Positions 1 through 5,158 of a stretch of 19,569 bases of DNA are shown piece after piece. Position 1 is the stretch's first letter. Each line of letters opens with the position of its first letter. The translations under genes were made by a program, and so were the position numbers. Below the pieces are notes generated by a model. That model had not been told where the DNA came from. It did no database searches and saw only the letters and a program-made list of their open reading frames with translations. Origin of the DNA: an uncultured Collinsella sp. (GTDB taxonomy: Bacteria > Actinomycetota > Coriobacteriia > Coriobacteriales > Coriobacteriaceae); assembly GCA_900759565.1 (NCBI GenBank), contig CAAEVV010000062.1, forward strand, positions 1 through 19,569, written 5' to 3'.

Positions 1-29
1 AAAAGAAAGGCCACCGTCGCTAAGACGAT
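1..29 (-). terminator. Weak rho-independent terminator at the left edge, minus strand
   Basis: Read on the minus strand, ATCGTC, a five-base loop and GACGGT form a six-pair stem including one G-U pair, followed by GGCC and then CTTTCTTTT. The stem is short and the T-run interrupted, so this is a modest candidate. It would end a leftward transcript that includes the small ORF at 20-94; that ORF's stop codon lies in the loop. Confidence 0.4.
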
Positions 30-94
30 GACCCAACTTCATTAAGCAACGGCTCTGCCCAGCTCTCTACAACTTGGGCTGCCGTCGGCATCAT
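20..94 (-). CDS. Possible 24-residue peptide with a strong ribosome binding site
   Basis: A perfect AGGAGG (minus strand, 105-100) lies five bases before ATG at 94, which is immediately followed by a second ATG. The frame reads MMPTAAQVVESWAEPLLNEV and then GSSS before a TAG stop that sits inside a terminator-like hairpin. Strong SD, start, stop and terminator together suggest translation. I recognise no family. The VVESWAEPLLNEVG stretch faintly recalls the first helix of RimP-type proteins, which could make this a truncated remnant, but that is too short to argue. It could equally be a leader peptide or chance. Confidence 0.35.
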   Translation of the reverse strand: MMPTAAQVVESWAEPLLNEVGSSS

Positions 95-170
95 TCTACC
101 CTCCTGACAAGGAATTCGTCCATATTTCAAAAACCAAATTGCGTTTGCTATCGAAGTTCATTCATCGTCC

Positions 171-296
171 ATGTACATGAGCGGAACAGCGGAAACCGTT
201 CGCTATGCTCCTGACTGTGCCAAAGAATTACTCGAAACGGGACCACGAGAGTACGATCGTTTGCCGGATAGCCGCCACTACGACGGATATCCTTGA
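171..296 (+). CDS. Doubtful small ORF, 41 codons, no recognised family
   Basis: ATG at 171 (with a second in-frame ATG at 177) opens a 41-residue frame with a mixed, protein-like composition, including AKELLETGPREYDRLPDS, ending at TGA followed directly by in-frame TAG and TAA. The frame is open back to base 108 without another standard start, so it could be the 3' end of a gene whose front was lost. No convincing Shine-Dalgarno precedes either ATG. It lies in the non-core part of the window. It may be a small protein, a gene remnant or noise; no function can be given. Confidence 0.25.
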   Translation: MYMSGTAETVRYAPDCAKELLETGPREYDRLPDSRHYDGYP

Positions 297-434
297 TAGT
301 AAGCGCTAGAATGATTTTGCTCTTATGGAGCTCAGCCCCGGCTGGTAAAACTGACGTTCGGCGCGGTGTGCGTGGACGCGCCTGGAGAGCTTGACCTCAA
401 GTACGTTCAAGCCTAGGGGCCTAAGCCCCCCGCG

Positions 435-452
435 CTCAAGCCTAGGCTTGAG
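435..452. promoter_or_regulatory. 18-bp perfect palindrome, possible operator
   Basis: CTCAAGCCTAGGCTTGAG is a perfect palindrome. Its left part recurs at 406-417 as TTCAAGCCTAGG, and CTTGA/TCAAG half-sites flank this around 390-401, so several copies of one motif sit within about 60 bases. Between them, GGGGC and GCCCC (416-429) can form a stem. No T-run follows, so it is not a terminator. A dimeric regulator site upstream of the pilin gene is the likeliest reading; this is inferred from symmetry only. Confidence 0.4.
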
Positions 453-491
453 AGAGCAGACTGGCAGGCAGCAACCGGGATATAAACGATT

Positions 492-524
492 TAGGGGGAG
501 TACTGGCGTACTCCCCTATTTTTT
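492..524 (+). terminator. Terminator-like hairpin inside the pilin leader
   Basis: GGGGAGTAC (495-503), loop TGGC and GTACTCCCC (508-516) form a nine-pair stem, extendable by TA/TA across one bulged G, followed by TTTTTT (519-524). This is a textbook intrinsic terminator on the plus strand. It lies about 260 bases before the pilin start, with no gene ending just upstream. It could therefore end a short RNA from 300-490 or act as an attenuator for the pilin transcript. A TATAAA box at 481-486 is too close for its own transcript to be ended here. Confidence 0.65.
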
Positions 525-565
525 ACTGAGTAGCCGAAAAAACGAGGCAACGAGAGGCGATTTAA

Positions 566-599
566 GGTGCCTGAAAACAGGTACCCCTAGCGGGTATCC
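566..599 (+). promoter_or_regulatory. Two mutually exclusive hairpins in the pilin leader
   Basis: GGTGCCTG (566-573), loop AAAA and CAGGTACC (578-585) form an eight-pair stem with one G-U pair. GGTACCC (580-586), loop CTAGC and GGGTATCC (592-599, one bulged T) form a second stem. Both need bases 580-585, so only one can exist at a time, as in attenuators and riboswitches. A T5 run follows at 609-613 but is nine bases from the second stem. No known ligand-binding core was recognised. Confidence 0.4.
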
Positions 600-739
600 A
601 AGTAGGTCTTTTTGGGGTCGTATTCGCGATTGTGTTAAGCCGTTTACCTGGGCGTTTGGTTTCGAATGGGCGTTTTGGCTATTTTTGCGGTGCGGTTGCC
701 GCTGCGGCAAGACCGGAGCAGAATTATGGAATAGCCCTA

Positions 740-770
740 CGCTCGGCAATGTATCTACAAACCCTGAGCG
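740..770 (+). promoter_or_regulatory. Hairpin directly upstream of the pilin ribosome binding site
   Basis: CGCTCGG (740-746) can pair with CC-T-GAGCG (763-770, one bulged T), closing a loop of about 16 bases. The Shine-Dalgarno AAGGGAG begins at the very next base (771-777), eight bases before ATG 786. The stem could present or mask the site. Seen in sequence; any regulatory effect is inferred. Confidence 0.35.
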
Positions 771-785
771 AAGGGAGTGTCGCAT

Positions 786-1742
786 ATGCATGCAGCGGCA
801 ATTAACCTTCGGGGGGGGGTATCTCCTAGAGGTACTCTTCTCCGAGGGCAATCAATCATCGAGTACGTCCTGATCATCGCCGTCATCGGCCTTGTGATCG
901 TGTTCGCGGGGCCCGGCGTAGCGGGCGCCATCCGAAACCAGTTCAACCTGGTGGGCAACACGGTGAACAGCGGGACGACAGGCGGCACCGAGGGAGGCGG
1001 CGCGTCCGGCGGAGGCTCCACAGGGGCCGATTCCGCAACCGTCCAGGCGGCCGTTGCCAAGGATGCGAAGGACTGGACGCTCGGTGAGCAGAAGGCTGTC
1101 GCCGAGGACATCGCGGCGAAGGGCGAGGCGTCGCCGGCGTATGCCAAGGCCGAGGCTGCTATGGACGCGGGGACGAAGTTCTCCGTCAAGCTGACGAATG
1201 GCAAGACGCTCGAGTACCGCATCATCGGTATCAACCATGATGACACGGCCGACGGATCGGGTAAGGCTGGTCTCACGTTCGAGGTGACCAACGACGGCCT
1301 GGGCACTCAGCGCATGAAGGCTACGGATACAATCGTAGGCGGCTGGGAGAAATCCGAGCTGCGCGGACGCCTCAACTCCGGCGACCTCTGGGCGCTCCTG
1401 CCGGCCGAAGTCCAGTCCAAGGCGAAAGCCGTCACGAAGATGACCGATAACAAGGGCGGCGGCAGTGCCGGCATCCCCTCGGCCACGACTGATAAGTTCT
1501 TCCTGCTCTCGACGACCGAAGTCTACGGTGACCTCCAGTCTGACGGCGTCCAGTACGAGTACTACAAGTCCAAGGGCGTGACGGAGTCGAACTGGTCCGG
1601 AGCTTCGTTGAGCCACCATCATTGGACTCGCTCCGTGGATCCGAACTATTCCCTGGGCTTCCGCATTATCAATTACGACGGCACCTTGGGCGGCAACGGC
1701 GCGTCGAACGCCTACGATGTGTTCCCCGCTTTCTCCTTCTAG
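786..1742 (+). CDS. Flp-type pilin precursor with C-terminal DUF6273-like (C-type-lectin-like) domain; poly-G tract in the leader
   Basis: This 318-residue protein starts with a basic leader ending RG (20-21), then QSIIEYVLII: counting Q22 as +1, E and Y fall at +5 and +6, the Flp/Tad prepilin hallmark, followed by one hydrophobic helix (to about residue 49). A prepilin peptidase would cut after G21. Next come a Gly/Ser/Thr linker (about 57-82), a short helical part and, from about 129, a domain matching my memory of DUF6273: WEKSELRGRLN, TDKFFLLSTTEVYG, GVQYEYYKSKGVT, a WTRS motif (280-283) and a YDG...FPAF end. Flp pilins are usually well under 100 residues, so this is a large fusion, perhaps a pilus-borne adhesin. 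ATG 786 is chosen for its spacing from AAGGGAG (771-777); GTG 777 overlaps that site. Nine G at 811-819 put the frame at risk of slippage. No other Tad genes are in view. Confidence 0.85.
   Translation: MHAAAINLRGGVSPRGTLLRGQSIIEYVLIIAVIGLVIVFAGPGVAGAIRNQFNLVGNTVNSGTTGGTEGGGASGGGSTGADSATVQAAVAKDAKDWTLGEQKAVAEDIAAKGEASPAYAKAEAAMDAGTKFSVKLTNGKTLEYRIIGINHDDTADGSGKAGLTFEVTNDGLGTQRMKATDTIVGGWEKSELRGRLNSGDLWALLPAEVQSKAKAVTKMTDNKGGGSAGIPSATTDKFFLLSTTEVYGDLQSDGVQYEYYKSKGVTESNWSGASLSHHHWTRSVDPNYSLGFRIINYDGTLGGNGASNAYDVFPAFSF
811..819 (+). repeat. G9 homopolymer inside the pilin leader, candidate phase-variation tract
   Basis: Nine consecutive G follow CCTTC, eight codons after ATG 786. With G9 the 786 frame reads through into the prepilin motif. 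With G8 it stops at TGA 871-873 (window numbering). With G10 it stops at the TAG just after the tract. A second ATG at 790, in another frame, would enter the pilin frame when the tract has ten G. Slipped-strand mispairing at such tracts is well known in contingency loci of other bacteria. Confidence 0.7.
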
Positions 1743-1759
1743 CTTGTCTTCTAGCATGT
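1736..1759 (+). repeat. 12-bp tandem repeat spanning the pilin stop codon
   Basis: CTTCTAGCTTGT (1736-1747) is followed directly by CTTCTAGCATGT (1748-1759), 11 of 12 bases identical. Each copy contains an in-frame TAG, so the gene ends in two stops four codons apart. It looks like a short duplication at the 3' edge of the gene. Confidence 0.6.
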
Positions 1760-1765
1760 CTGCCG

Positions 1766-1799
1766 AAGGCCCGCGCAACCCTGCGCGGGCCTTTCTTTT
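1766..1799 (+). terminator. Rho-independent terminator of the pilin gene
   Basis: AAGGCCCGCGCA, loop ACCC and TGCGCGGGCCTT form a perfect twelve-pair stem (1766-1793), with CTTTCTTTT as the T-rich tail. It starts 23 bases after the stop codon. If the gene end is a retroelement target, this hairpin also has the position of the stem-loops known to follow some such targets; that part is inference. Confidence 0.9.
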
Positions 1800-1861
1800 G
1801 GCGGTTACTCGTACATTTTAGGTTCGTGGCACAGGAAGTCGGTTTGAGGAGAAACGGGGTC

Positions 1862-2158
1862 ATGCAGCGGCTCTCAGAGCGCCTGCTGCGCTCCCATATC
1901 GTTGCCGCTGCGACGTCCTCGTATAGAGCTCATCCCGCTTGGCGTTTCGTTGCAACAGCTCACTTGTCCACCGATCAAGTGAACTACTGGAATAAATACA
2001 GCGACACGCTTGTTCGTTACAGTGGCTATATCGGTGTAAATCGCCGCGATAAATACCGCCCGTTCTCGGCGTGTACCTGCTGCGCGTATGTAGAATCACA
2101 TCGCGTTAATAAATCGGCTCAAGCGTGTGCAAAACGCGCAAGTAGCCGCAAAAGGTGA
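1862..2158 (+). CDS. Possible 98-residue basic protein, unknown
   Basis: ATG 1862 has GAGGAG ten bases upstream, and the frame stays open to TGA at 2156-2158. The product is arginine- and lysine-rich, with a central aromatic stretch (VNYWNKYSDTLVRYSGYIG), a CTCC cluster and a strongly basic tail (KRASSRKR). There is no signal peptide or membrane segment and I recognise no family. The codons look fairly ordinary, in favour of coding. Against it, a 7-bp inverted repeat (1960-1982) and three spaced ATAAAT motifs lie inside, and the frame extends upstream antisense and out of frame to other things. It sits between the pilin terminator and the convergent tRNA terminator. It could also be non-coding. 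Confidence 0.35.
   Translation: MQRLSERLLRSHIVAAATSSYRAHPAWRFVATAHLSTDQVNYWNKYSDTLVRYSGYIGVNRRDKYRPFSACTCCAYVESHRVNKSAQACAKRASSRKR
1960..1982. repeat. 7-bp inverted repeat TCACTTG/CAAGTGA
   Basis: TCACTTG (1960-1966) and CAAGTGA (1976-1982) are perfect inverted arms around nine bases. It lies within the doubtful ORF at 1862-2158 and has no T-run. It could be a protein-binding site or an RNA stem; nothing more can be said. Confidence 0.3.
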
Positions 2159-2188
2159 TTATCGCGTAGGTAGATTTTTAGCATCTTG

Positions 2189-2216
2189 TTGATTAATCAA
2201 AATTAAGCAATTGCTT
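2189..2216. promoter_or_regulatory. Two adjacent 12-bp perfect palindromes in an AT-rich spacer
   Basis: TTGATTAATCAA (2189-2200) and AAGCAATTGCTT (2205-2216) are each perfect palindromes, separated by four bases. They sit between the doubtful ORF stop (2158) and the tRNA-Pro terminator. The stretch is clearly richer in A and T than the rest of the window. Operator sites or a recombination-associated sequence are possible; neither is shown. Confidence 0.35.
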
Positions 2217-2221
2217 CAAAC

Positions 2222-2251
2222 AAAAAAGGTCAGGCACTAGGTGCCTGACCT
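2222..2251 (-). terminator. Rho-independent terminator after tRNA-Pro
   Basis: On the minus strand AGGTCAGGCAC, a three-base loop and GTGCCTGACCT form an eleven-pair perfect stem, followed by six T (2227-2222, the first T shared with the stem end). It lies nine bases past the tRNA CCA. The plus strand lacks a T-run, so it serves the tRNA, and possibly read-through from the long coaBC transcript. Confidence 0.9.
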
Positions 2252-2260
2252 GCAAACTTC

Positions 2261-2337
<77 letters not shown>

Positions 2338-2376
2338 AAGCTTTTATTTGTTGCTCTGCTCTCGCTCGCAACAGGG

Positions 2377-2409
2377 AGTATATTAACCCGAAACTTTAGA
2401 CTTGTGCAA
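2377..2409 (-). promoter_or_regulatory. Likely tRNA-Pro promoter
   Basis: On the minus strand TTGCAC (2409-2404) and TAATAT (2385-2380) are separated by 18 bases; an overlapping TATACT (2382-2377) is another -10 option. The start point would fall about 30 bases before the tRNA. Motif-based only. It lies in the 80-base gap after the coaBC stop, so the tRNA may also be made as the tail of the long operon. Confidence 0.45.
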
Positions 2410-2417
2410 GAACTTTT

Positions 2418-3629
2418 TTACAAATTTTGAAGCAAGTCCGAAATTGTATCTGCGAGCTGGGGTTTTGTTAGCACGGGAAGCTCTTGCGTACCCGTTGTGC
2501 TCACAATCCAGGCCTTGTTGGTGTCGGTCCCAAAGCCCGAATCGGCGCGCGAGACATCGTTGGCGATAATAGCATCGCAGCCCTTGCGGGCCAATTTGCG
2601 CTCGGCGTACTCCACGACGTTATCGGTTTCGGCCGCAAAGCCGATCACGCATCGCTCGCCCTTCTGACGCGAAAGCTCGGCTAAGATGTCAACGGTCTCG
2701 ACGAGCTCGATTCGATCCAGGCGCTCGTTAGCCTTTTTGAGCTTATGGTCGGCAGGGGCCGCCGGGGTATAGTCGGCGACGGCAGCCGCACAAATTGCCG
2801 CATCGGCCGTCTGGAAGGCGCTCAGTGCCGCCTGGAGCATCTCTGCGGCGGTTTGCACGCGCACGCACTCCACGCCGCGGGGAACATCGAGCGATGTCGG
2901 TCCCAACACGAGCGTGACTTCGGCACCGCGGCGTGCGGCCTCCCCCGCCAGGGCGATGCCCATCTTGCCCGAAGAGCGGTTGCCAATGAATCGCACCGGA
3001 TCGATCGGCTCGTGCGTGGGGCCGGCGGTAATCACGATGCGCTTACCTGCCAGGTCCTGAGGCGCGGGGTTGAGCACCTCACAGACAGCCTCGACGATGT
3101 CCTCGGGCTCGCTCATACGTCCCGTGTCCACGTCGCCGCAGGCAAGGTAGCCGCTGCCGGGTCCCACCACATGGACACCGCGCTCGCGCAGCGTGGACAT
3201 GTTGGCCTGTGTCGCCGGCGCCTTCCACATGCCGTTGTTCATAGCGGGTGCGATCACGATGGGTCGCGGCGTCGCAAGCAGCGTGGTGGAGATGAGGTCG
3301 TCGGCGATGCCGTTGGCCATCTTGGCGATGATATTGGCCGTCGCGGGCGCCACGACCACCAGATTGGGCTCCTGCGCAAGCGAGATATGGTGGATGGGGT
3401 CAGACGGGTCGTCGAATAGGCCAACAGCGACCGGCTCATTGGTGAGCGCGCGGAAGGTAAGCGGTCCCACAAACTCCGTGGCATGCTCGCTCATGACGAC
3501 CTTGACGCGGGCGCCGCGCTTTTGCAGCAGGCGCACGATATTGCACGACTTATAGGCGGCGATCCCGCCGGTAATGCCCAGCAGGATCGTTTTTCCCTCA
3601 AGTTGCATTGAATTGTTGGATGCCGCCAT
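2418..3629 (-). CDS. coaBC: Bifunctional phosphopantothenoylcysteine decarboxylase / phosphopantothenate-cysteine ligase
   Basis: CoaBC performs two consecutive steps of coenzyme A synthesis in the cytoplasm: CTP-dependent coupling of 4'-phosphopantothenate to cysteine, then FMN-dependent decarboxylation. The 403 residues show the flavoprotein CoaC half first (GITGGIAAYK near 18, active-site His in DPIHHISLA at 78-85, APAMNNGMW at 127-135, the ACGDVDTGRM loop with Cys164). The CoaB half follows from about 195 (ITAGPTHEPIDPVRFIGNRSSGKMG, with N217 as the expected catalytic Asn, and the HKLKK segment). Length is normal for the fusion. ATG 3629 is three bases after the upstream stop, and AAGGAAG from the previous gene's last codons serves as ribosome binding site. 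It is the last protein gene of the long minus-strand run. Confidence 0.97.
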   Translation of the reverse strand: MAASNNSMQLEGKTILLGITGGIAAYKSCNIVRLLQKRGARVKVVMSEHATEFVGPLTFRALTNEPVAVGLFDDPSDPIHHISLAQEPNLVVVAPATANIIAKMANGIADDLISTTLLATPRPIVIAPAMNNGMWKAPATQANMSTLRERGVHVVGPGSGYLACGDVDTGRMSEPEDIVEAVCEVLNPAPQDLAGKRIVITAGPTHEPIDPVRFIGNRSSGKMGIALAGEAARRGAEVTLVLGPTSLDVPRGVECVRVQTAAEMLQAALSAFQTADAAICAAAVADYTPAAPADHKLKKANERLDRIELVETVDILAELSRQKGERCVIGFAAETDNVVEYAERKLARKGCDAIIANDVSRADSGFGTDTNKAWIVSTTGTQELPVLTKPQLADTISDLLQNL

Positions 3630-3632
3630 CGT

Positions 3633-4352
3633 TTAAGCTTCCTTGCTCGGGAGCACCAGGAGACGGTGGCAGTACGGGCAGTGCGTAATCTCGCTACCGT
3701 CGTGGTTGAGGTCGCTCATGGACGACGCCTGCAGCGCGGTGTGGCAGACCGTGGGGATGTTGCCCTTGATGGTCTCGACGGCCAGGCCGCGGAACTGCTT
3801 GAGCAGACGCTCGTAATCGGTGAGCACGTCGGTCGGCAGCGTGGCGGCAAGCGCGGTGCGCTCCTTAGTGGCGGCGTCAATCTGAGCCTGCAAGTCGGTA
3901 GCCTTGGCGCGAGCAGCCTTGGTATCGGCCTTTACGCCCTCCTCGAACTTGGCGATGATGGCCTGCGCGCGAGTCTCGCGGTCAAGCGCTTCCTTATGGG
4001 CGACGACGACGTCCTTGCGGGTGTGCTCGATCTTGTCCAGACGCTTGGCCAGGGTGGCAAGCTCATTCTCCAGGTCCTGAACCTCGCGGTAGTCAGAGCC
4101 GTCGACGTGACGCTTCTTGGCAGCCTCGATGGCGTTGTTGGTCTGAATCTCGGTGGTGTTGAGATCGTCGAGCTCAATGTCCAGATCCTTGCGCTGGGCG
4201 TAGAGCTTGGTCATCTCGGACTTGAGCTTCACATAGGTCTTGCGCTTGGAAGCGAGCTCCTTGAGCTCCGGCATATTGGCAAGTTCGCTCTTGTTGCGGG
4301 CGAGCTCCAAATCGATCTGTTGCAGCTTGAGTAGCGTAGCGCCGGCGCTCAT
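3633..4352 (-). CDS. Coiled-coil zinc-ribbon protein (DUF164/CdsZ-like)
   Basis: A 239-residue protein that is mostly long charged helices (about 5-190, heptad-like, rich in K, E, A and L), followed by a C-terminal zinc-knuckle region. The family, common beside nif3-like genes in bacteria, has been linked in some species to RNA or dormancy functions; the exact role here is unknown. The usual knuckle is CxxCH then CxxC. Here the second half is intact (C225, C228 in CPYCH) but the first reads PTVCH, so Pro200 replaces the first Cys while C203 and H204 remain. The start chosen is ATG 4352, because AGGAG precedes it and it overlaps the Nif3-like stop as ATGA. A further upstream in-frame ATG at 4388 would reach into the preceding gene without need. 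Confidence 0.85.
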   Translation of the reverse strand: MSAGATLLKLQQIDLELARNKSELANMPELKELASKRKTYVKLKSEMTKLYAQRKDLDIELDDLNTTEIQTNNAIEAAKKRHVDGSDYREVQDLENELATLAKRLDKIEHTRKDVVVAHKEALDRETRAQAIIAKFEEGVKADTKAARAKATDLQAQIDAATKERTALAATLPTDVLTDYERLLKQFRGLAVETIKGNIPTVCHTALQASSMSDLNHDGSEITHCPYCHRLLVLPSKEA

Positions 4353-5158
4353 AAGTTCTCTCCTTTTGTCACAGTCCACCATTGGCAAGGGTTCAGTATT
4401 TTAATCGCATGACGGGGGTCGACCCCGGCGTCAACTGCAGAGTTCATCAATATATCAACGAACGGCTCCTCGGAGCGGTCGTGGCCGAGCAAGATCAGCG
4501 GCAGCCCGCGCAAGGCAATGTCTTGCGCCACGTGGTAGCCCGCCTCGCCCGTCACGACAACATCCGCGCCCGCGGTGATGGCGAGCTCTCCAAAGTCGCC
4601 AAGGGATCCGCCCAAAATAGCGACCGTGCGGCACGGGCGATCGGTCTCGCCCCACACACGCGGGTCGCTGCCGAAGGCCGTGGCAGCACGGGTGGCAAGA
4701 TCGCGCAGCGTGCACGGGTCGTTGAGCGTTGCAAGCGCGCCCAGGCCGGTTGCCTCGGGGTCGTCCACGTGCTCCAGTGAGCTCACGGGTGCGGCACCCA
4801 GCAGCTCGCTCAGGCAGACACGGGCTTCGTGCGAGCGGTCCAGGTTGGTGTGGAGCGATATGATGCTCACGCCGCAACGGGCCGCCTCATAGAGTGCCGC
4901 GCTGCATTGGGGGCGTGTGGTATCCGCCGGACAAAAGGCCTCGGGCGCCTTGATATAGATGGGATGATGCGTTAGCAGCACGTTGGCGCCGGCCTCCTGG
5001 GCGCGGTGCACATTGGCTTCGGTCGCATCGAGTGCGCAGGCAACACCGGTGATCTCTGCAGCGGGATCTCCCACAGATAGCCCAACATGATCCCAGCCCT
5101 CGGCGTCCGCCTTGGGGTAGCGCGCCAGCAGCGCACGTTCAAGCTCGGCGACGATCAT
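4349..5158 (-). CDS. Nif3-like dinuclear metal center protein
   Basis: A 269-residue member of the Nif3/GTP cyclohydrolase I type 2-like family. It shows the family marks in order: EGWDHVGLSVGD near the N-terminus (usual form WDNVGL), the metal-binding LTHHPIY, HTNLD, and in the C-terminal part GDFGELAITAGADVVVTGE, GYHVAQDIALRG and ILLGHDRSEE. The His and Glu residues expected to bind two metal ions are present. The biochemical function of this family is unsettled; names suggesting GTP cyclohydrolase activity should not be taken as proven. ATG 5158 overlaps the cysteine desulfurase stop (ATGA), and the gene ends with a four-base overlap into the zinc-ribbon gene, a pairing seen widely in bacteria, so translation of the three is probably coupled. 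Confidence 0.92.
   Translation of the reverse strand: MIVAELERALLARYPKADAEGWDHVGLSVGDPAAEITGVACALDATEANVHRAQEAGANVLLTHHPIYIKAPEAFCPADTTRPQCSAALYEAARCGVSIISLHTNLDRSHEARVCLSELLGAAPVSSLEHVDDPEATGLGALATLNDPCTLRDLATRAATAFGSDPRVWGETDRPCRTVAILGGSLGDFGELAITAGADVVVTGEAGYHVAQDIALRGLPLILLGHDRSEEPFVDILMNSAVDAGVDPRHAIKILNPCQWWTVTKGENL

Larger units (their letters stand above)
297..785 (+). other. Long non-coding leader region before the pilin gene
   Basis: No credible gene is visible in these bases. An open frame from 391 runs through, but it has no ribosome binding site and its composition is unlike protein. The region instead holds a cluster of inverted repeats (391-452), a TATAAA box (481-486), a terminator-like hairpin with six T (492-524), two mutually exclusive hairpins (566-599), two copies of a TGGGCGTTT(T)GG motif (649-678) and a hairpin just upstream of the pilin ribosome binding site (740-770). 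This density suggests a regulated promoter plus a structured 5' leader. I could not match it to a riboswitch class I know; the conserved c-di-GMP-I core is not there. Confidence 0.5.

Noticed and set aside
666..734. Small ORF of 22 codons (ATG 666) in the leader as a leader peptide
   Set aside because: No Shine-Dalgarno in front and composition gives no support.
531..776. A known riboswitch (c-di-GMP or cobalamin) in the pilin leader
   Set aside because: The conserved core sequences I know for these classes are not present; only generic hairpins are seen.
391..873. Open frame of 160 codons on the plus strand across the pilin leader
   Set aside because: No ribosome binding site, odd composition, and it runs through palindromes and a terminator. 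Its end only overlaps the pilin leader in another frame.
852..1778. 308-codon minus-strand frame opposite the pilin gene
   Set aside because: The plus strand carries a clear prepilin motif, SD, known-domain motifs and terminator; the minus frame has none.
1960..2110. Replication origin suggested by a TTGTCCACC box and ATAAAT repeats
   Set aside because: Only one imperfect DnaA-like box, no dnaA or dnaN nearby and no AT-rich unwinding cluster of the expected size.
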